Shown: positions 26,263-40,924, counted from the stretch's first letter. The stretch is 64,000 bases of DNA from Acanthacorydalis orientalis (GCA_034766995.1 CM068315.1:8746510-8810509), one strand, 5' to 3'. The notes: generated by a model not told the origin, from the letters alone. Program-made: numbers and translations.

Positions 26263-28202
26263 AATTATGTACAGTTTAATGAAAACATTACTAAAATATT
26301 TTATTTTTATATTTGATAATTGTTAAAAATATCATAAGTATTCAGTTACATCCTCTAAAATAACAATGTGAGCAATATGTAGATAATATAAATTTATGCA
26401 CATATTCTTATTAATAATGTGTATGAGTAAATATATATATGTATACACACTACACACATGCATATATTTTTGTATTTTGTATATAAATTTTTCATCACTT
26501 ATATTTTTTAAAAAGAAACAAGTAGAATAGTAAACTTGTACAAGAAAAATATTTAAAATTGATTGAAACTCAAAATTTGGCACAGTGTTTTTAAACATAT
26601 GTTGTATTTGTTTTGATTTTAATTACTTGTTTAAATTATACAGAAAAAATATTTATTTTGAGAAAGTATGTATTAAAAAAATGTTAATATTATCATATAG
26701 AGAAAATAATAAAACAAGCATTCAATAAAAAATAAAAATAATAATTTTAATAATCAAAATTGATTTATATACAATATATACAAAAACTGCAAATATTAAC
26801 AGTTACTAAAAGATACACTTAGGTTCATTAAACATTTACAATTTTTGAATGTGATTTTAGTCTAAAAAAATATTTTTAATTAGTTTTTTTTATAAAATCT
26901 GTAATGTTTTATATTGTATATTAAAAAGATATTCTGTTCATACATAAATAAGCATTTAAAAAATATGTATGATACTTCTTTAAACTATAAATACAGTTTT
27001 TAAATAAACTTATTTAATACATTTTAATGTTTAGGTATGGGAAATCAAGTTTTGTGATACTTTCATATTTGATTCTAATTTACTACTTATATTTTCTATT
27101 ACAATTTATTTAACTAAATATATGTTTGATTTTAACTTTGAGTACATTTTACATATGAGGTTTATTATTTATGACAAGATTGTTAGCCAATAAAATTAAT
27201 AGAAACATCACTGTTTGTAAACATTATACAAAACAAAGTTGTAATAGTATTTATTATTTATGAAACTGTTGCATTATATTGGATGGCACATGTAATTTCT
27301 GAAATCAGGTAGCTCATATTATTTAATACAATATTAAAATGTCATTTAAGATAAAAGGATAATTTAAATGAAATGATCAATGAATGCATGAAATATTTAA
27401 ACATTTACAAACGTAATTAATGTTAAACACAACAGAACTTTCCTCTCTAAACTAAATAATGAAAATACAAAAATTACATAAAAATTTTCAAATAATAAAA
27501 AATGAGTTACTGTTTTGCTTTCATTGTATAGATGATTAAAAATCATTTATTTTACAATATTTTAGAACTAGGTAATTTTTTTGATATTTAAATGATTTTG
27601 TATAAATGTAGTTTAGAAAGTAATGTGAAGATTTGTAAAAAAAAGTTGGTAACTGCTAACATTTTATCAATTATAGACAATAACTAGTACATTTTTATTA
27701 TTTGAAATTATAGTAAATAATTAAATATGAATTCTGCCTCACACAGAGATAACAAATGTCAACATTTTGATTTCCCAATTTATTTTTAAGATAAAGTTCT
27801 TCCATCCTGAGTTGTTAATTTTGCTGTATCAACTAGTAGCAGCTTTGTTTCGTAAATATGTCGCAATGTTAAATGTTGATATATGTTGCCATCGTGTTGA
27901 AAAGGATTTAATAATTAACGATAAAAAATAGATCAACTATAATATGATTTAATTATAATTAAATAAAATAAAATAATTAAAATTTGAATAATTAATTTTG
28001 AAACAAAAACTAGAGTACTATTTGAACAATTTTTTTTATTATAACAATTTTAAGTATGATAAATTTTAATGTATTACTAAACAAATTTTTCAGTCTTATA
28101 TAAACATAATAAAAAAGAGATGTTTACATTAAAATGAAATAAAAGAAAAAATGATAACTACTAGTTAGAATATTATGTTTTACAAATATTTATGTAAGTC
28201 AA

Positions 28203-28204
<2 letters not shown>

Positions 28205-28255
<51 letters not shown>
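28205..28255. repeat. (TA)n microsatellite
   Basis: TA run of about 50 bp. Confidence 0.95.
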
Positions 28256-28258
<3 letters not shown>

Positions 28259-28642
28259 GTATATATGCAATACAAAGATATGTTTAAAGCACAGAAAACA
28301 AAAATATCTAATAAAAAAATACAGTAATTAAATGTTGAATTAAAAAAGTTGAAAATAAATTAATTGTCTGTCTATAACATAATGAATATAAAATCTTATT
28401 AATTTATATTATTGTAAAAAAAATATATATACATATATATATATAAATATACATTTGTATTAATCTTAAATGAATGATTATAAAATAACAATGATAGATA
28501 AAAAGTTAAAGTCAAATATATTAATTGAATGAATATTATTGCTTAATAAGTTTTTTGTTTATATCTATAATATCAATGGCAACACTAAAAAAATGTTATA
28601 TATTTATATTTGCTTGTATGTATGGCTGTAAACTTTTTATAC

Positions 28643-28646
<4 letters not shown>

Positions 28647-28685
<39 letters not shown>

Positions 28686-28693
28686 TACACACA
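28647..28693. repeat. (TA)n-(CA)n microsatellite
   Basis: TA run followed by CACACA. Confidence 0.9.
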
Positions 28694-29814
28694 CATTTTT
28701 GTTTATAATATATAAGTTTACAGACATACACAAATATATATGCATACACACTAATTTTAAAGGTTTTATTTTCAAATTCAGATAAAAATGTTATGTTAGA
28801 AATAAAAGAAAATGCATATAGTTTAGAATAAAAAAAAAATGATTACAAGACCTATTATTTTTTAATTCATAAATATAATTTCTGACTTACTAAGTAGTAT
28901 AGAGGTGTTTCCATGCTTTAAGAAACTGTAAATTTTAATTATTTAAACACATGAATGAATGAATTTAGTATAAAATATACTTTATACAGTTTAATGAAAG
29001 TATCATCTGCAAACATCAAAGGACGGATGAATATATAATAATATGAATATATAAATATATAATATTTACATACAAGTAATGTTTAAACTATAAAATTGCA
29101 GATCCTCTATAAAAACCCAAGTATTGATATATAAAATAAATTCCTAATTAAAACCAAGTATAATTTGTATAACATTTTTTTCATTTATAAAATTAAAACA
29201 GAACAAATTGTCTTTATATTGTTGTCATTTTATCATGTCATGTTTTCATCATTCTGATAAATGTATTATATTTTTCAAAATATAAATAAATTACATAATT
29301 TGCATGTATATTGAATACATACATGATACATGATTCCAAAACATTTTACTTTTTTTTAATTACTGTGGGAAATATACTTTGTATAAAATGAATTATAGTA
29401 TTCTTATTTTAAGGTTACATAAAGTTAATTTATTTTCAGTAATTTTCTTAAGTTTAGTTTTTAAAATATTAAGGTTACATAAGATTGGATTTAGTCAGTC
29501 ATTTTAAAATTTATTCCTTCTGTATAATTTGTTATAAATTGAAATATGATTTAGTGAATACATATGTATAAATTGTATTTTGATAAAAATTAAATTATTT
29601 TATATTAAATTACAGATATTTTTATTATTTCCTATTGACTACTAATTCTATTCAATCAATGCAGTATGTAACTACAAATATCTAAAAATTATAATTAAGA
29701 AAACACATCATATTAACAATTTTACAGCTATGTTCATAAAATAGCAGATAAATCAAACTAAGTATTTAATGAATTTTGGGTATTACTATATGAAAAAGAA
29801 ATCTAACACACATT

Positions 29815-29815
<1 letters not shown>

Positions 29816-29877
<62 letters not shown>

Positions 29878-29906
29878 TATATATATATAATATATATATA
29901 TATATA
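29816..29906. repeat. Interrupted (TA)n microsatellite
   Basis: About 90 bp of TA with two single-base phase slips (ATAATA), so three TA blocks follow one another. Confidence 0.95.
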
Positions 29907-30817
29907 CATATATACGCACATTTATTTGAATATCTCATCTTTTCATCACTACATATTAAAGAGAAATATTTATTAGTATTTGCACATTTATAGGTATAAG
30001 TTTTTAAATGTTATTAGATCACCATTTAGAGAATAACTAACAATAGAGTAAAAATATTTACTTAAAATTTTACTTTCTAACATCAAAGTTTTAAATGTTT
30101 TAATTGCTTTATTCTGAAATTTATGATAATCTATGAAAAAATCTACTTTTTAAAGTATATCTTTTTTTATGAAACATGTCTTATACTATGTATAAACACT
30201 GATTTATTACATGCGAAATATTTTTCAATACAACAAAATTAATAAATAATATAATTCCATTGTTAAATAAAAGTATTTTTCATAATTATAAAACTATTCC
30301 CACATGTTTACAGGCAACCATATTAGATAATAGCAATCTTATACAATATCACTTTGAAAATTATTTAAATATCTAAAACATTATTTTTACACATGTAGCT
30401 TTTTTAGGACGTTATCAAAAATTGACATCAATGTATCTTTTATTTATTACACTTCAAATACTTGCATATAGGAACCAAATTTCATTCCACATCAAAAATA
30501 TTGAAAATGAGTTTTTTCCCCTTAATGAAATATATACAAGTGAAACACTAATACATAAAAAACATACAATAGAAAAAAAGGTGATTGAATTTATAATTAT
30601 ATTATCATATTTCGATATTTTTAAATTATTATAACCAATAAGTATTATCCAATCACTTGCATTTTAATTTGTTAGTTAAATTTTTAGTATCAAATTATTT
30701 GCTATTTTGAATTTCCCACATATGCTAATCAATTCATAAGAGTTACTAATTTATTATTGATAGGTACTAAAAAAAAATTACCACACTCAATAACAACTTT
30801 CATAACAGAAGACTGCA

Positions 30818-33800
30818 CTATGAAATAACACAACTGTAACCATCTGAATTTTTTACACTTGGTTCATCATCTTCATCACTATCAACAATATCATGATCTA
30901 AACTTTTTGTCCTCTTGAATTCACTAACACCAGTTTTGTTTGATTGTGATAATACATCACAGCCTCGATCAGTCATTGTTGTTGTACTACTTGACATTGA
31001 TCCAATTCTGTGTGATGTTGAACCTGATTGACTAACAACATCATGGTTTGAACTTGTACGACGAGATCGTATCGGCCCAGGTGAAATCTGACCAAGTGGT
31101 GATATAACTGTTTTTGATTGTTGATCATTAGTTTGTTGCTGTTGTTGTTTTGTTACAAGTAATTTTGATAGGACGGAAATCTGGTTCTGTACTGCAACCA
31201 TGAATGGTTTATAACCTAAGCTATTAACAGAAAAAAATTAATTAGCTTTCAGAAAGTCTCAAAAATCTTTATGATATTAACCATTCTGTATTAGTCCAGT
31301 AATAGAGCATTTGCAGGCCATTTTTTAAGCGTTCCACTGAATCAATCGTTTGATCTGGAGAACGTGCTGCATTCACAGTACGTAATACTGCCATTGCATC
31401 TCTTAATAGGACCGAAATTAACAATGACCATTCTAAACAACTTGCTTCCATAAAAAGTTGCAGTAGATATCTGTAATATTTGAGGTACAATTTTAGTTTT
31501 GGTTATTGACTCATGATAATAAAAATAGAAATCCGACTGACCGTAACTGTATTTCTGATTTTGAAGAGCCCCGATTTGCAATTTGATTTGATAGCTGTTC
31601 TAATACCTGTGCACTTGGTACATCACTCCAACTGTCAGCTGATGTACCTCCACCGAGTGTATCTCTTTCATCAGTTGCCCAGGCAGAACTTGTTGTGCTC
31701 AATACACTTCTGACATCAGCTGCTGTCAGAGCAGCATCAATCGTAACACCAGCAGTACATTCACTACCTCGAATAAGTGATGATGCACACTGTGTATCTA
31801 CAGACAGTAACGGGGTGACAAGACCAGTATGTGGAAGACTTACAAATCCACCAGCACCCGGAAAACTCATATAACCACTGTCACCAACTTGACTACTAGG
31901 TATAGCTGTTGTACCTGGTGACATTGTGTCAACACGAAGTGATTTCATCCGGTCTTCAATATTTGGTAATTCTTAAAAATTAAGAATTTTCATTAGACAA
32001 TTAAAATATAAATTAAAGACAGCAAATTAAAATGAATGTAACAGAAGTTTTTTTATTCAGTTACATAATTTAAATTATTTTGCAATAAAAATATAAGTAA
32101 AAAGTTTATTTCAAATTAGGATTTGTTGATGAAGTTTTACAGTACAGTCATCCCCTACATTACTAACTTCGCAATAAAAAAAGTCAAAGATACGAAGAGT
32201 AACATTTAATAACCTACTTCACATATTTTTTTAAAGTTGCAAAGATCGATTTTTTTGTAGGATTTCATGTGTCTAATCTTTTTGTTAATTCTTAAAAAAT
32301 TTATAAAAAAGTATGTATCGTATCAGTTCTCAGACAATTATGCAGAAATTTGTATTTTTGTTACTGAACATTATCAAGAGCTTGATGATGAACTGAACAT
32401 TTTATATTTCTTAATTTTATATTGAACAGTTTGTAACAATTTTTTTTAATTTTATAAAAATAACATTTGTTCTATGGAGCACATGCTGTGTTCACATATG
32501 TGTTAACAGCAATTGATAATATTTTAGCATAAATGTGGTTCAATTTTTGAAATTCATAAATGCATAATTTTTTTCCATTGAAACTAATGGTAATTGTTTC
32601 TGACTTACAAAAATTCACTGTATGAAGATTTTTTCAGGTATGCATTACCTTCGTAATGCAGGGGAAGACTGTATATCGTTTTTCAATAGTCAACATATTT
32701 AATAAACTTCATAAATATGCACCAGATATTACTCCCATACTCTTCTGTAGGTAATTTTGTACTGGATGTTGTAAAACTGGGTAAGGCCACGAGAAATCCT
32801 CATGCAATCGTTTCAGTGCAGCAACAAAATCATCAATACGTCCAGCTCGATCACGTTCTTTTCCTAGCCAAGTAACAAGATGGAAATCAAGATGAGCAGC
32901 AAAATATCCTAAATCAGGTAACCTTTGAGCCATTAATAATCTACGAGCATGCCTTTGCAGTATCATGTCAATGAAAAACTCTTCAGCTGAATTTGATGAT
33001 TCCCTAAAATAAATTAAATAAAAAATAAATTATAAATCTACAAAAAAAGGAAAAAAATAGATAAAAATAGTCAAATTTTTAAAATATTAAAATTGTTTCT
33101 ACAAAATAATTATAATAAATAATAATTTAAATAGCTTATTTATGTTAAAATGAATTGCAATATTATTTAAATTATATATGTGCAATTTAAAAAACGATAA
33201 TGATTCTGATTGTTAAATTTATTAATTTGTGGTTTCTTTACACTAACTTTGAGTCACTTTTGATGGACAATGGTACAGATTTTTTTCGTTTCGATGTTGG
33301 TGATTCATTTTGAATAACTGATTTGTACCCAGTAGATGGATCAGGTACTTTAGGTGCAACTGTTGTGCTATAACTTCTATTTCGACCAACTTGCATTGAT
33401 CCAAGTATAAGAGACAAATCTTCAGCATTTGGACTAACAGGAGGACTCTGTTGTGGCATGCCAAGCTTTGCAGGGATAACGAATGAATTTCTTGGCGATT
33501 CAACATCATTTGGATCTAATTAAAAACTAATTTTTTAATCTGCCACATTTTTAATACATTCAGTGCTATAGTAGTAAAAAAACTATTGCACTGAATGTGT
33601 TAAACTGTAATGTCTTACCAATTGCACGTAAAAATCTTACAAGCTCCTTTGCAAGTTCCCATTTACACTGTTCAAGAGAAGTATCCAATAATAAAGTTGC
33701 ATACTGTCGACTTACTGATGAAGCTTCTAAATTTTGAAGTATGATAAGATAACTAGCTGCTGTATCCAGCTGCTTTCGTGTCATACATTCACGGAACAGA

Positions 33801-34038
33801 TGTTTTGGTTTACCAGCAGCTGAGAATAAATATGGCCAAAGTGCAATTTCAGTTTTTCGTGCACACTGAACAATTGTCTGCAGGTATACAGGAAATTCAT
33901 AAATAAATTCTATTATGCTTGGAAGCTGTGCATCTGGAATTGGTTCTTTACTGGTTGCTTCTTCCTCTAAAACCTAATTATTTTTTTTTATTTCATTGTA
34001 TTTATTTATGCACATTAAAATTTAAATATTTAAAAATG

Positions 34039-34083
<45 letters not shown>

Positions 34084-34536
34084 CCAAAACATGTAGATTA
34101 CCTCATGAAGTAACAATTCTAAAGAATGTGAAAAATAAGGCAAATTTGTACAACTATGAGCTATTTCCCATGCATGGTAGCCAAGATTCCTTCGTATCAA
34201 TTGTCTCAATATTTGGTGCAAGAAAATTTGGCTCTAAAATAAGATAAATAACAAATGTGAGATTAAGTTATTAATAATTTATAATAATATAAAATCAATA
34301 AATTAATGGACAATTATAAGTTTTTAATTTTAACAAATCAACTACATTCACATTTTTACTGAACATATTTTAACTTCATGTTTTATATATTAATCCTTTT
34401 CAGTTTTATGATAGTCCTATTGGACATCATAATTTGTTATAGTAGATCTCATTTAAATGTACTAGACGTTATGTTTTATAATAATTCTGTATATATATAT
34501 ATATATATATTTTTATTAGCTATTTATATCTTATAT

Positions 34537-34600
<64 letters not shown>

Positions 34601-36800
34601 GTAAAAAATTATGGGTAACAATTGTCAAAACTAATATGTAATAAAAGTAATAGGAAATTTTAAATACAGCCTTAAATCAGTGAGTACACACACTTCTATA
34701 TTTGATATAAAACAACAATTTGATGAAATTTATTAATTTATTTCTGGAAGGAAAATTTAAAGACTGGTGCAGCTTGTTTCAATTGTAAAGAATCAAACAT
34801 AAAAAAATGAACATGTTATGTATGTGAAAGAAGACGTGGATTCAATGATAGTGAATGTTTAATTTGGTTATTGTCAGTTACTTTTAAACTGAAAAGAAAA
34901 TATTAAATATGAAATGTGATTAATGTGGGTTATATAATAATTCTAACTTCAAAACATTACATATATTACATTATAAGAATTCTAATATACTCAAGTAGAA
35001 AAAAGAAATGTAAGTTTGAAACCTAAATATTAAGGTAATATATAAAATAGTTATTTTACCGTTCTCTCTAATACACAAAATGGAAGTGAAAAAGGCGAAG
35101 TAGAATCAGACGTGTAAAGAATTGTATCATTTTCAGCACCGAGAATTATAGCATCTTCGAATAAAATTGCTGAAATATACATGAAATATAAAGTATTATT
35201 ATTTATATATTATTACCATTATTTTACACAATCTGTTTTGAGATATATTTACCTAATGGATATATTTTAAGTCCGAATGGAAGCATGATTCTTTTTGTTA
35301 TAAAAGCATGTGGAGGTTGTGGTGCAGCACGTCTTGGAAATAATGGAAGCCAGACACGCATACCGAGTGCTCCACAAGCAAGCCATAATGCTTCAGTTAA
35401 ATGTGGTTTAAGTCCAGTACCTGTTGATCGCCCACCAGGTACCCAAACACTTTCAACACCTGATGCTAGTACCGTAGCTTGACCACACGTGTACAGCTGT
35501 ATAGATATATCATAAAAGGAAATTTAAATCATCAATTAAAAATAAAATGTTGAGTAATATTTACCAATCCATCGTTTCCATTTGTATCTGAATTTGGACT
35601 TGCTCTATCACGCTGCACCATTAGCAAACGACCACTTACATTTAGAACCATACTCTGACATGGTGGTGTAGCACGGTCTCTGTTTGGTTCAGTTCGAAGT
35701 GTACTTAAAGCGACAGAAACAACACATGCTGAATGTACACACAATGCACTAACATCAACGATCTGAAGTTTATTTAATTCAATATTACCAGCTGTAGAAA
35801 AGTGACAGTTTAAGTAACAATTATAATATGAAAAAGGGAAATATAAAAAATTACAATTACATTACATACTTTCATCAATTTGATTCACTTTATAAACAGT
35901 GACCTGTGCATCTGAGCAAAATGTTATAAGCTGATCCTCAAGACAGTTAATAAGTAGTACTTGGGCAGACATTTTAATAATTTTTGCAAATTTATTGTCA
36001 AGCTTGCAATCCCGAGGATAAAATCTAAGCTCATCACTATTATCTAATATACTATATGATCCCATGACAATATAGCTATTCCACCACATCAATCCACCAG
36101 TCACAATGAAATCTTTTTCTTGTGTTTCATTACCAAACAGTTTCCATTTACGTGTTTGCATTGAATAATGTGCAAGCCCAGTCCTACCAGCAACAGCAAT
36201 ATATTGACCATTATAATCAATTGCAGTGTACTGAAAGCATTTGCATTGTGCAAAAATTATGAAATATTCAATTTATCTGTAGAATTATATAAAGTCATAC
36301 ACTTATTAACAGATTTATATACCTTAACAGGCCAATTTGTTGCTGAATAAGCAGCTGGCATTGAAATTACAGACCACTGCCGTGCTTCACCTGTTGTACT
36401 CAGATTATTGATAGTTTGATTAATTACACTGTCCATATTCTGTTCATCAAACATTGGTATTGTTGTTGACAAAAATGGTTCTCGTGTTTCATTACTATGT
36501 AATAGTGTATCACCCAAGTTAACATAAAGCCTATCATCTCCTTGAAGATATAAGTGAGGTTGATGACTCTAAAGTATAAATGTAAAATTAGTTAAACATT
36601 TTTTATTAGTTAGTGATTAACTTACCATACATGGATTGACTGTTAGTGCACTCTTTACAAAATCAAGCTGAATTAATCTGGTATTACTTATTCGATTTTC
36701 CTGAGCATCTTTCATAGTTTTTCTATGAACCATTAGTAACTGATAACCTTCAGCAGCCCAATCCTAATAATTATATATATATATATATACACACACACAC

Positions 36801-36833
<33 letters not shown>

Positions 36834-39165
36834 TATATATACACACACACACATAGCTTAATAAACATATGAAATTAAAAAAAAATTTACACTGATAATA
36901 TACAAATTTTAATAAAAATGCAAAATTTTTACCATGCTTTCAATTATAAGTGGATTTTCAGTTGCAAGATCAACATTTAAGCCATAATCCCAACCAAGCG
37001 TACAGACTAATAATGCTCCAAAAGTTGACCACAGTGCAAGACCACCATTATACCATATTGCTGCCATTGCACATCCATCTGGTGTCCATCGTACATCTCG
37101 TACAGCTCCAGCATGACCTGGATAGTCACGTCCACTCAGTGCACATTCATGAGAAAGCTCCAGAGCTCCAGTGCTTTCATCAATTGTATACACAATACAC
37201 TGCGCACTTTAAATAAGGAAAAGTAATGATTTTCAATAATAGTTATATTTAAATTTTGTAATTAAATGTCTTACTTTTTCCTTCCAAAAGAAATGAGTCG
37301 GAATTTATGATTTACACTTGCACATGTCGCATCTTCAATACCTCGTGCCCATATTCCTTGAACTTGCTATTATATGATAAATATATTGATATAAAAATAC
37401 GTATTAACTTTGTGACAACTAATAAATAATATATTAAAAAGTGTCAAAAATTGAAGAGTATAGAGATATACTTAAGACTCTAATTTGGTTATGATCTTTT
37501 TAAGATGTATTTTACAAAATATTTGTTGTTAAAATCTTTGTAAATAAATGGGAAATGGATAATCAAATAAATATGTTCATATAGGTTATTTTATAAAAAA
37601 AAATGACTTTTTACTTTTATTTAACAATTCAAACATAAATTATTCAATATTATTTGTTCATAGCTAATTAACTACTTACATTTGGATCAAATCTTAATGA
37701 GTTTGCTGTAAGAAATGCTGCTCTACCATCATTTAATGTCACTGCAAATCCTCCAACTAGTGGTGAATATTCCATGTCATTTACAAAAATGTTATCTTCT
37801 ACAATTGGTTCAGCTGAAATAAATATTTTTTTGAAAAAGACAGTTATGATAATAATTTTATCCTAACATTAACCTCTAGAAACTTGTTTATCTATACAAA
37901 ATGGTATTCTTCTTAGGTCAAGACAATAGTCTCTATTTTGTGTTCCATCCCACCTATAACGTAGTATGTGACCTTTTGTAGTTGATACCATAATTTCACT
38001 CATAGTAATGCACACAAAACTTTTTATTGACCCATCCCATACAGATGTTTCATCTCCCTGAAAATAAAACATCAAATTTATTAATTACATATTCAGCAAC
38101 AACATTGCTACATATTCAACTTTTTACTTATTTGTATATTTGACATGAATTTTATAAAGAATCTTTTATTAATAATTAATAAATTATATAGGCCAAATTT
38201 AGGATTTGTTATTTGTCTATATTTTCATCAAAAAGAGCTTAATAGAAAGATGGATACTCATAAATGGTTTTATAAAGATTATTGTAAATAACATGTCAAT
38301 ATAAGTTAAATATAGTAAATAATACATATAATAATGTAAAACATATTTTTTAAATTAATTTACAATTTAAAATAATGGAAATTAAAACCAAGTTGTAAAA
38401 TAATGTGAAAATTTTTTTTTAATTGATTTGTAAAAAATGAATATAATTTGAAATTGCATTAAATAATTTCCTAATACACATTAAATAAATAAAAAATTTT
38501 GTCGTACCAAAGTTAAATGTAATGGTGGTATAGTTTCCTTGATAAATAGTTCAGCGCTATCCCTTCGTAAATTCACATGCGGTGAATCTGTCTGTACATA
38601 TAAACTTCGTTGTTCTGCTATAACAGCGAGCTTGTAAAATAGTAAATGACCTTCTGATGTCTGAAATAGTTTATCGTTTAGTAAAATATAAATTACAAAT
38701 TATAGACAAAATTATTTTTCTTTTTTACGTACTGCAACAACTAGCATGCTTGAATCTGGTTTCCACTCGACCGAAACATTTGTTCCAACTTTATGGAGTG
38801 ATTCAGGCATCCTACGATGAAATACAATTGGTACGCATGGCTACAAATTGAGAAAATCTTTATCAGTTGTGTAAATAAGTATATTACCAAATAATCTGCC
38901 TAGTAGAAATATAAATTTGCATAGGTCAATAACCTTATTTAGTAAGAAAAGTATATTCAATTAAATTATACATCTACATTTTCAAGAATCAACCAGATAT
39001 TCAATATGTAATTAGATTACAGACCTTACAGAACCATATTGCGAGAGAATCATCGGTCAGTATAGCAAATAATATTTTATCCAGATTGCATATAACCTGA
39101 CGTATCTCTGTCCTGCCTAAATCTGGGATTTTTAAGACTTTTGGCCAGCCTACCGGAAAATACAT
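30818..39165 (-). CDS. RIC1: RIC1, subunit of the Ric1-Rgp1 Rab exchange factor
   Basis: Twenty exons, all GT/AG and in phase, give 1489 residues: 39025-39165, 38733-38840, 38508-38660, 37874-38057, 37680-37813, 37275-37366, 36933-37206, 36626-36763, 36323-36568, 35870-36230, 35565-35791, 35253-35496, 35060-35169, 34102-34233, 33619-33973, 33248-33515, 32723-33003, 31542-31971, 31282-31470, 30818-31220. The N-terminus ([14 protein letters not shown]) starts a WD40-type beta-propeller (about residues 1-650; for example [20 protein letters not shown]). The helical RIC1 domain (about 830-1060) includes [19 protein letters not shown] conserved block [23 protein letters not shown] (here [20 protein letters not shown]) lies in exon 19. 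The C-terminal exon is Ser/Gln-rich with an acidic DSDEDDEPS stretch. Known role: with RGP1, exchange factor for Rab6/Ypt6 at the Golgi. The length fits the family; no break was seen. Confidence 0.96.
32145..32671. mobile_element. pogo/Tigger-like MITE in a RIC1 intron
   Basis: Left end CAGTCATCCCCTACATTAC; right end GTAATGCAGGGGAAGACTG, which is its reverse complement with two mismatches. A TA lies outside each end. Ends starting CAGT with a TA target are typical of the pogo/Tigger branch. At 527 bp with no transposase frame it is non-autonomous. It lies between RIC1 exons 17 and 18. Confidence 0.75.
33550..33603. repeat. Tiny palindrome with TTAA ends
   Basis: TTAATACATTCAGTGC on the left pairs with GCACTGAATGTGTTAA on the right around a short A-rich loop, with inner ATAGT/ACTAT pairing too. 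It is in a RIC1 intron just after exon 15. It may be a minimal piggyBac-type (TTAA) relic or a chance palindrome under selection. Confidence 0.5.
34540..34597. repeat. (TA)n microsatellite
   Basis: TA run of about 58 bp in the RIC1 intron between exons 13 and 14; a shorter run is at 34489-34510 and another at 34041-34079 beside the exon 14 donor. Confidence 0.95.
36773..36855. repeat. Alternating (TA)n/(CA)n microsatellite at the RIC1 exon 8 acceptor
   Basis: TA and CA blocks alternate three times. On the gene strand the TA block stops about 9 bp before the acceptor of exon 8. Confidence 0.95.
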
Positions 39166-40317
39166 CTTGAATTTTTTTATCCCCGCAAATAATGAGAAAC
39201 AATATTACATGGAACATGCGAGATTGATCGTTTTTGACATTATTAAAATAATACACACGCATCTTAAAAATCTTGACATTTTCTTCACATTTTGACAACA
39301 TAACAAATAGAGCACTAACGACGTCTATTGACAATGCACTGTACTAACTCTTAAACCCGTTTTAAAAAGTATGCGTATGTAAAGAATAAGTAATTAATAA
39401 AAAGAAAAATAATAATTTTTTTATTTTCATTATAGTCAAATTTTTTGTGTTCTTAGATATTTACTTTCTTACTTTCAATAATCAAAGGCAGTATGTGTTT
39501 GATGTGTGTAATTCGTTTATTCATTGTAATATTTTTGTCTATGGTATCCCGTTCATAAATCTCTTAAATGACCATTTATTTTATAAATTCAATAGAAAAA
39601 ATGTTAAACTCTGTTCATAATATTATACATAGTATTATAGGTATTATATATCGGTATCCATGTATTTCGATAGTTGTTTTGAAGAAATCGTATGAATGTA
39701 ATTGAATTAAAAAAAGACAATAATTATCACAAATGTAATTCTGCATCAGTTTAGTTATGAAGTTAAGAATCGACACAATTTACTTGTTCAATTTTCCATA
39801 AATGTAATCGTATTCAATAAACAAGGTTTACTTTTCATATATATTACCATTTTTTGTTGAAACAGGTTATGGCAATAATATGTCAGCATAGTGCTGAGGG
39901 CTATGTATTGAATTCCTCATTAAATTTATTCAATCACGTATATTAATAAATCGCAACTTTGAAATTATTTTTTTATTTTAACGTTAAATTTAGAACGAGT
40001 GCAAGCATATGATTTGCAAATAATATGGTTGATTTAAACGAATTCATTGAAGCAGTGTAGTTTGAGATTTGTATAAATTGAGATTATTTTCGTCATGTAA
40101 ATTTAATACGTTATAATTAGGATAATGTCTTCGGAAATCAGACACTTTGAAATTTATTATAATTTGAATGTTACTTCAAGTTTTTTTTTGGGTTTTAAAA
40201 AAATATGCAACAATAACATAAAACAAGAAATATATGTGTGGAGTTATCTTAGTAATAGTTGTCATTTGTATTTCTTTTATTTAGCATTTGAGATCGTGTA
40301 AAGAGCGATCACACTGA

Positions 40318-40361
<44 letters not shown>

Positions 40362-40364
<3 letters not shown>

Positions 40365-40440
40365 TTTTATTATCATTCTGATAATAGAAAACAGCACCTT
40401 AGTATCTTCCATTTTTGAATTCATTGCATAGTAATAACTT
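40362..40440 (-). repeat. Left arm of an 80-bp inverted repeat
   Basis: The reverse complement of this arm contains AAAAATGGAAGATACTAAGG and TATTATCAGAATGAT, matching the right arm at 40996-41079 with several differences. Confidence 0.6.
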
Positions 40441-40515
40441 AGTCAACATTTTGTATTTTTTTTAAACACTAAAAATTGTCAATATATATAATTTATTATA
40501 TATATATATATATAT

Positions 40516-40727
40516 AGAGGATGATTCAACTTAGGCCTCCACACGAAAGTATTACGAACAAATGCAAACATTTAAAAAACCATGCTATCCCCCATTTAGT
40601 ATTTTAGTTAAATTGTATTTTAGTATTGAATTGAACTAAAATACTAAATAAAAAATAACATGACTTTTCTCAACTTCTGTGTCCCTCTTTAATACCATGT
40701 GGAAGCCTAAATTAAATCATTCTATAT
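40516..40727. mobile_element. TA-target MITE, copy B
   Basis: Ends GATTCAACTTAGGCCTCCACA and TGTGGAAGCCTAAATTAAATC, with the same central palindrome as copy A (9649-9839). The core from CATTTAGTATTTTAG to CTAAAATACTAAATA is essentially identical between the two copies, which suggests recent activity or conversion. (TA)n lies on both sides. Confidence 0.75.
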
Positions 40728-40729
40728 AC

Positions 40730-40730
<1 letters not shown>

Positions 40731-40771
<41 letters not shown>
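40731..40771. repeat. (TA)n array right of MITE B
   Basis: TA run beginning at the right end of MITE copy B. Confidence 0.9.
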
Positions 40772-40775
<4 letters not shown>

Positions 40776-40857
40776 GCATAAATTACAACTCACCCACACT
40801 CCCTTGCCAATACAACTCACATACTCCTTCCCTCCTCCTCCACACACAATTATATAT

Positions 40858-40922
<65 letters not shown>
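40858..40922. repeat. (TA)n microsatellite
   Basis: Pure TA run of about 63 bp. Confidence 0.95.

Positions 40923-40924
<2 letters not shown>

Larger units (their letters stand above)
26263..30817. other. Intergenic DNA between the RMI2 and RIC1 3' ends
   Basis: No exon is recognised. The sequence is uniformly AT-rich with (TA)n arrays (28205-28255, 28647-28693, 29816-29906). The two genes converge, so both 3'UTRs should lie at the edges. Confidence 0.6.

Noticed and set aside
35285..35482. 65-codon plus-strand frame in RIC1 (and similar frames at 36950, 31513)
   Set aside because: They are antisense shadows of RIC1 exons.
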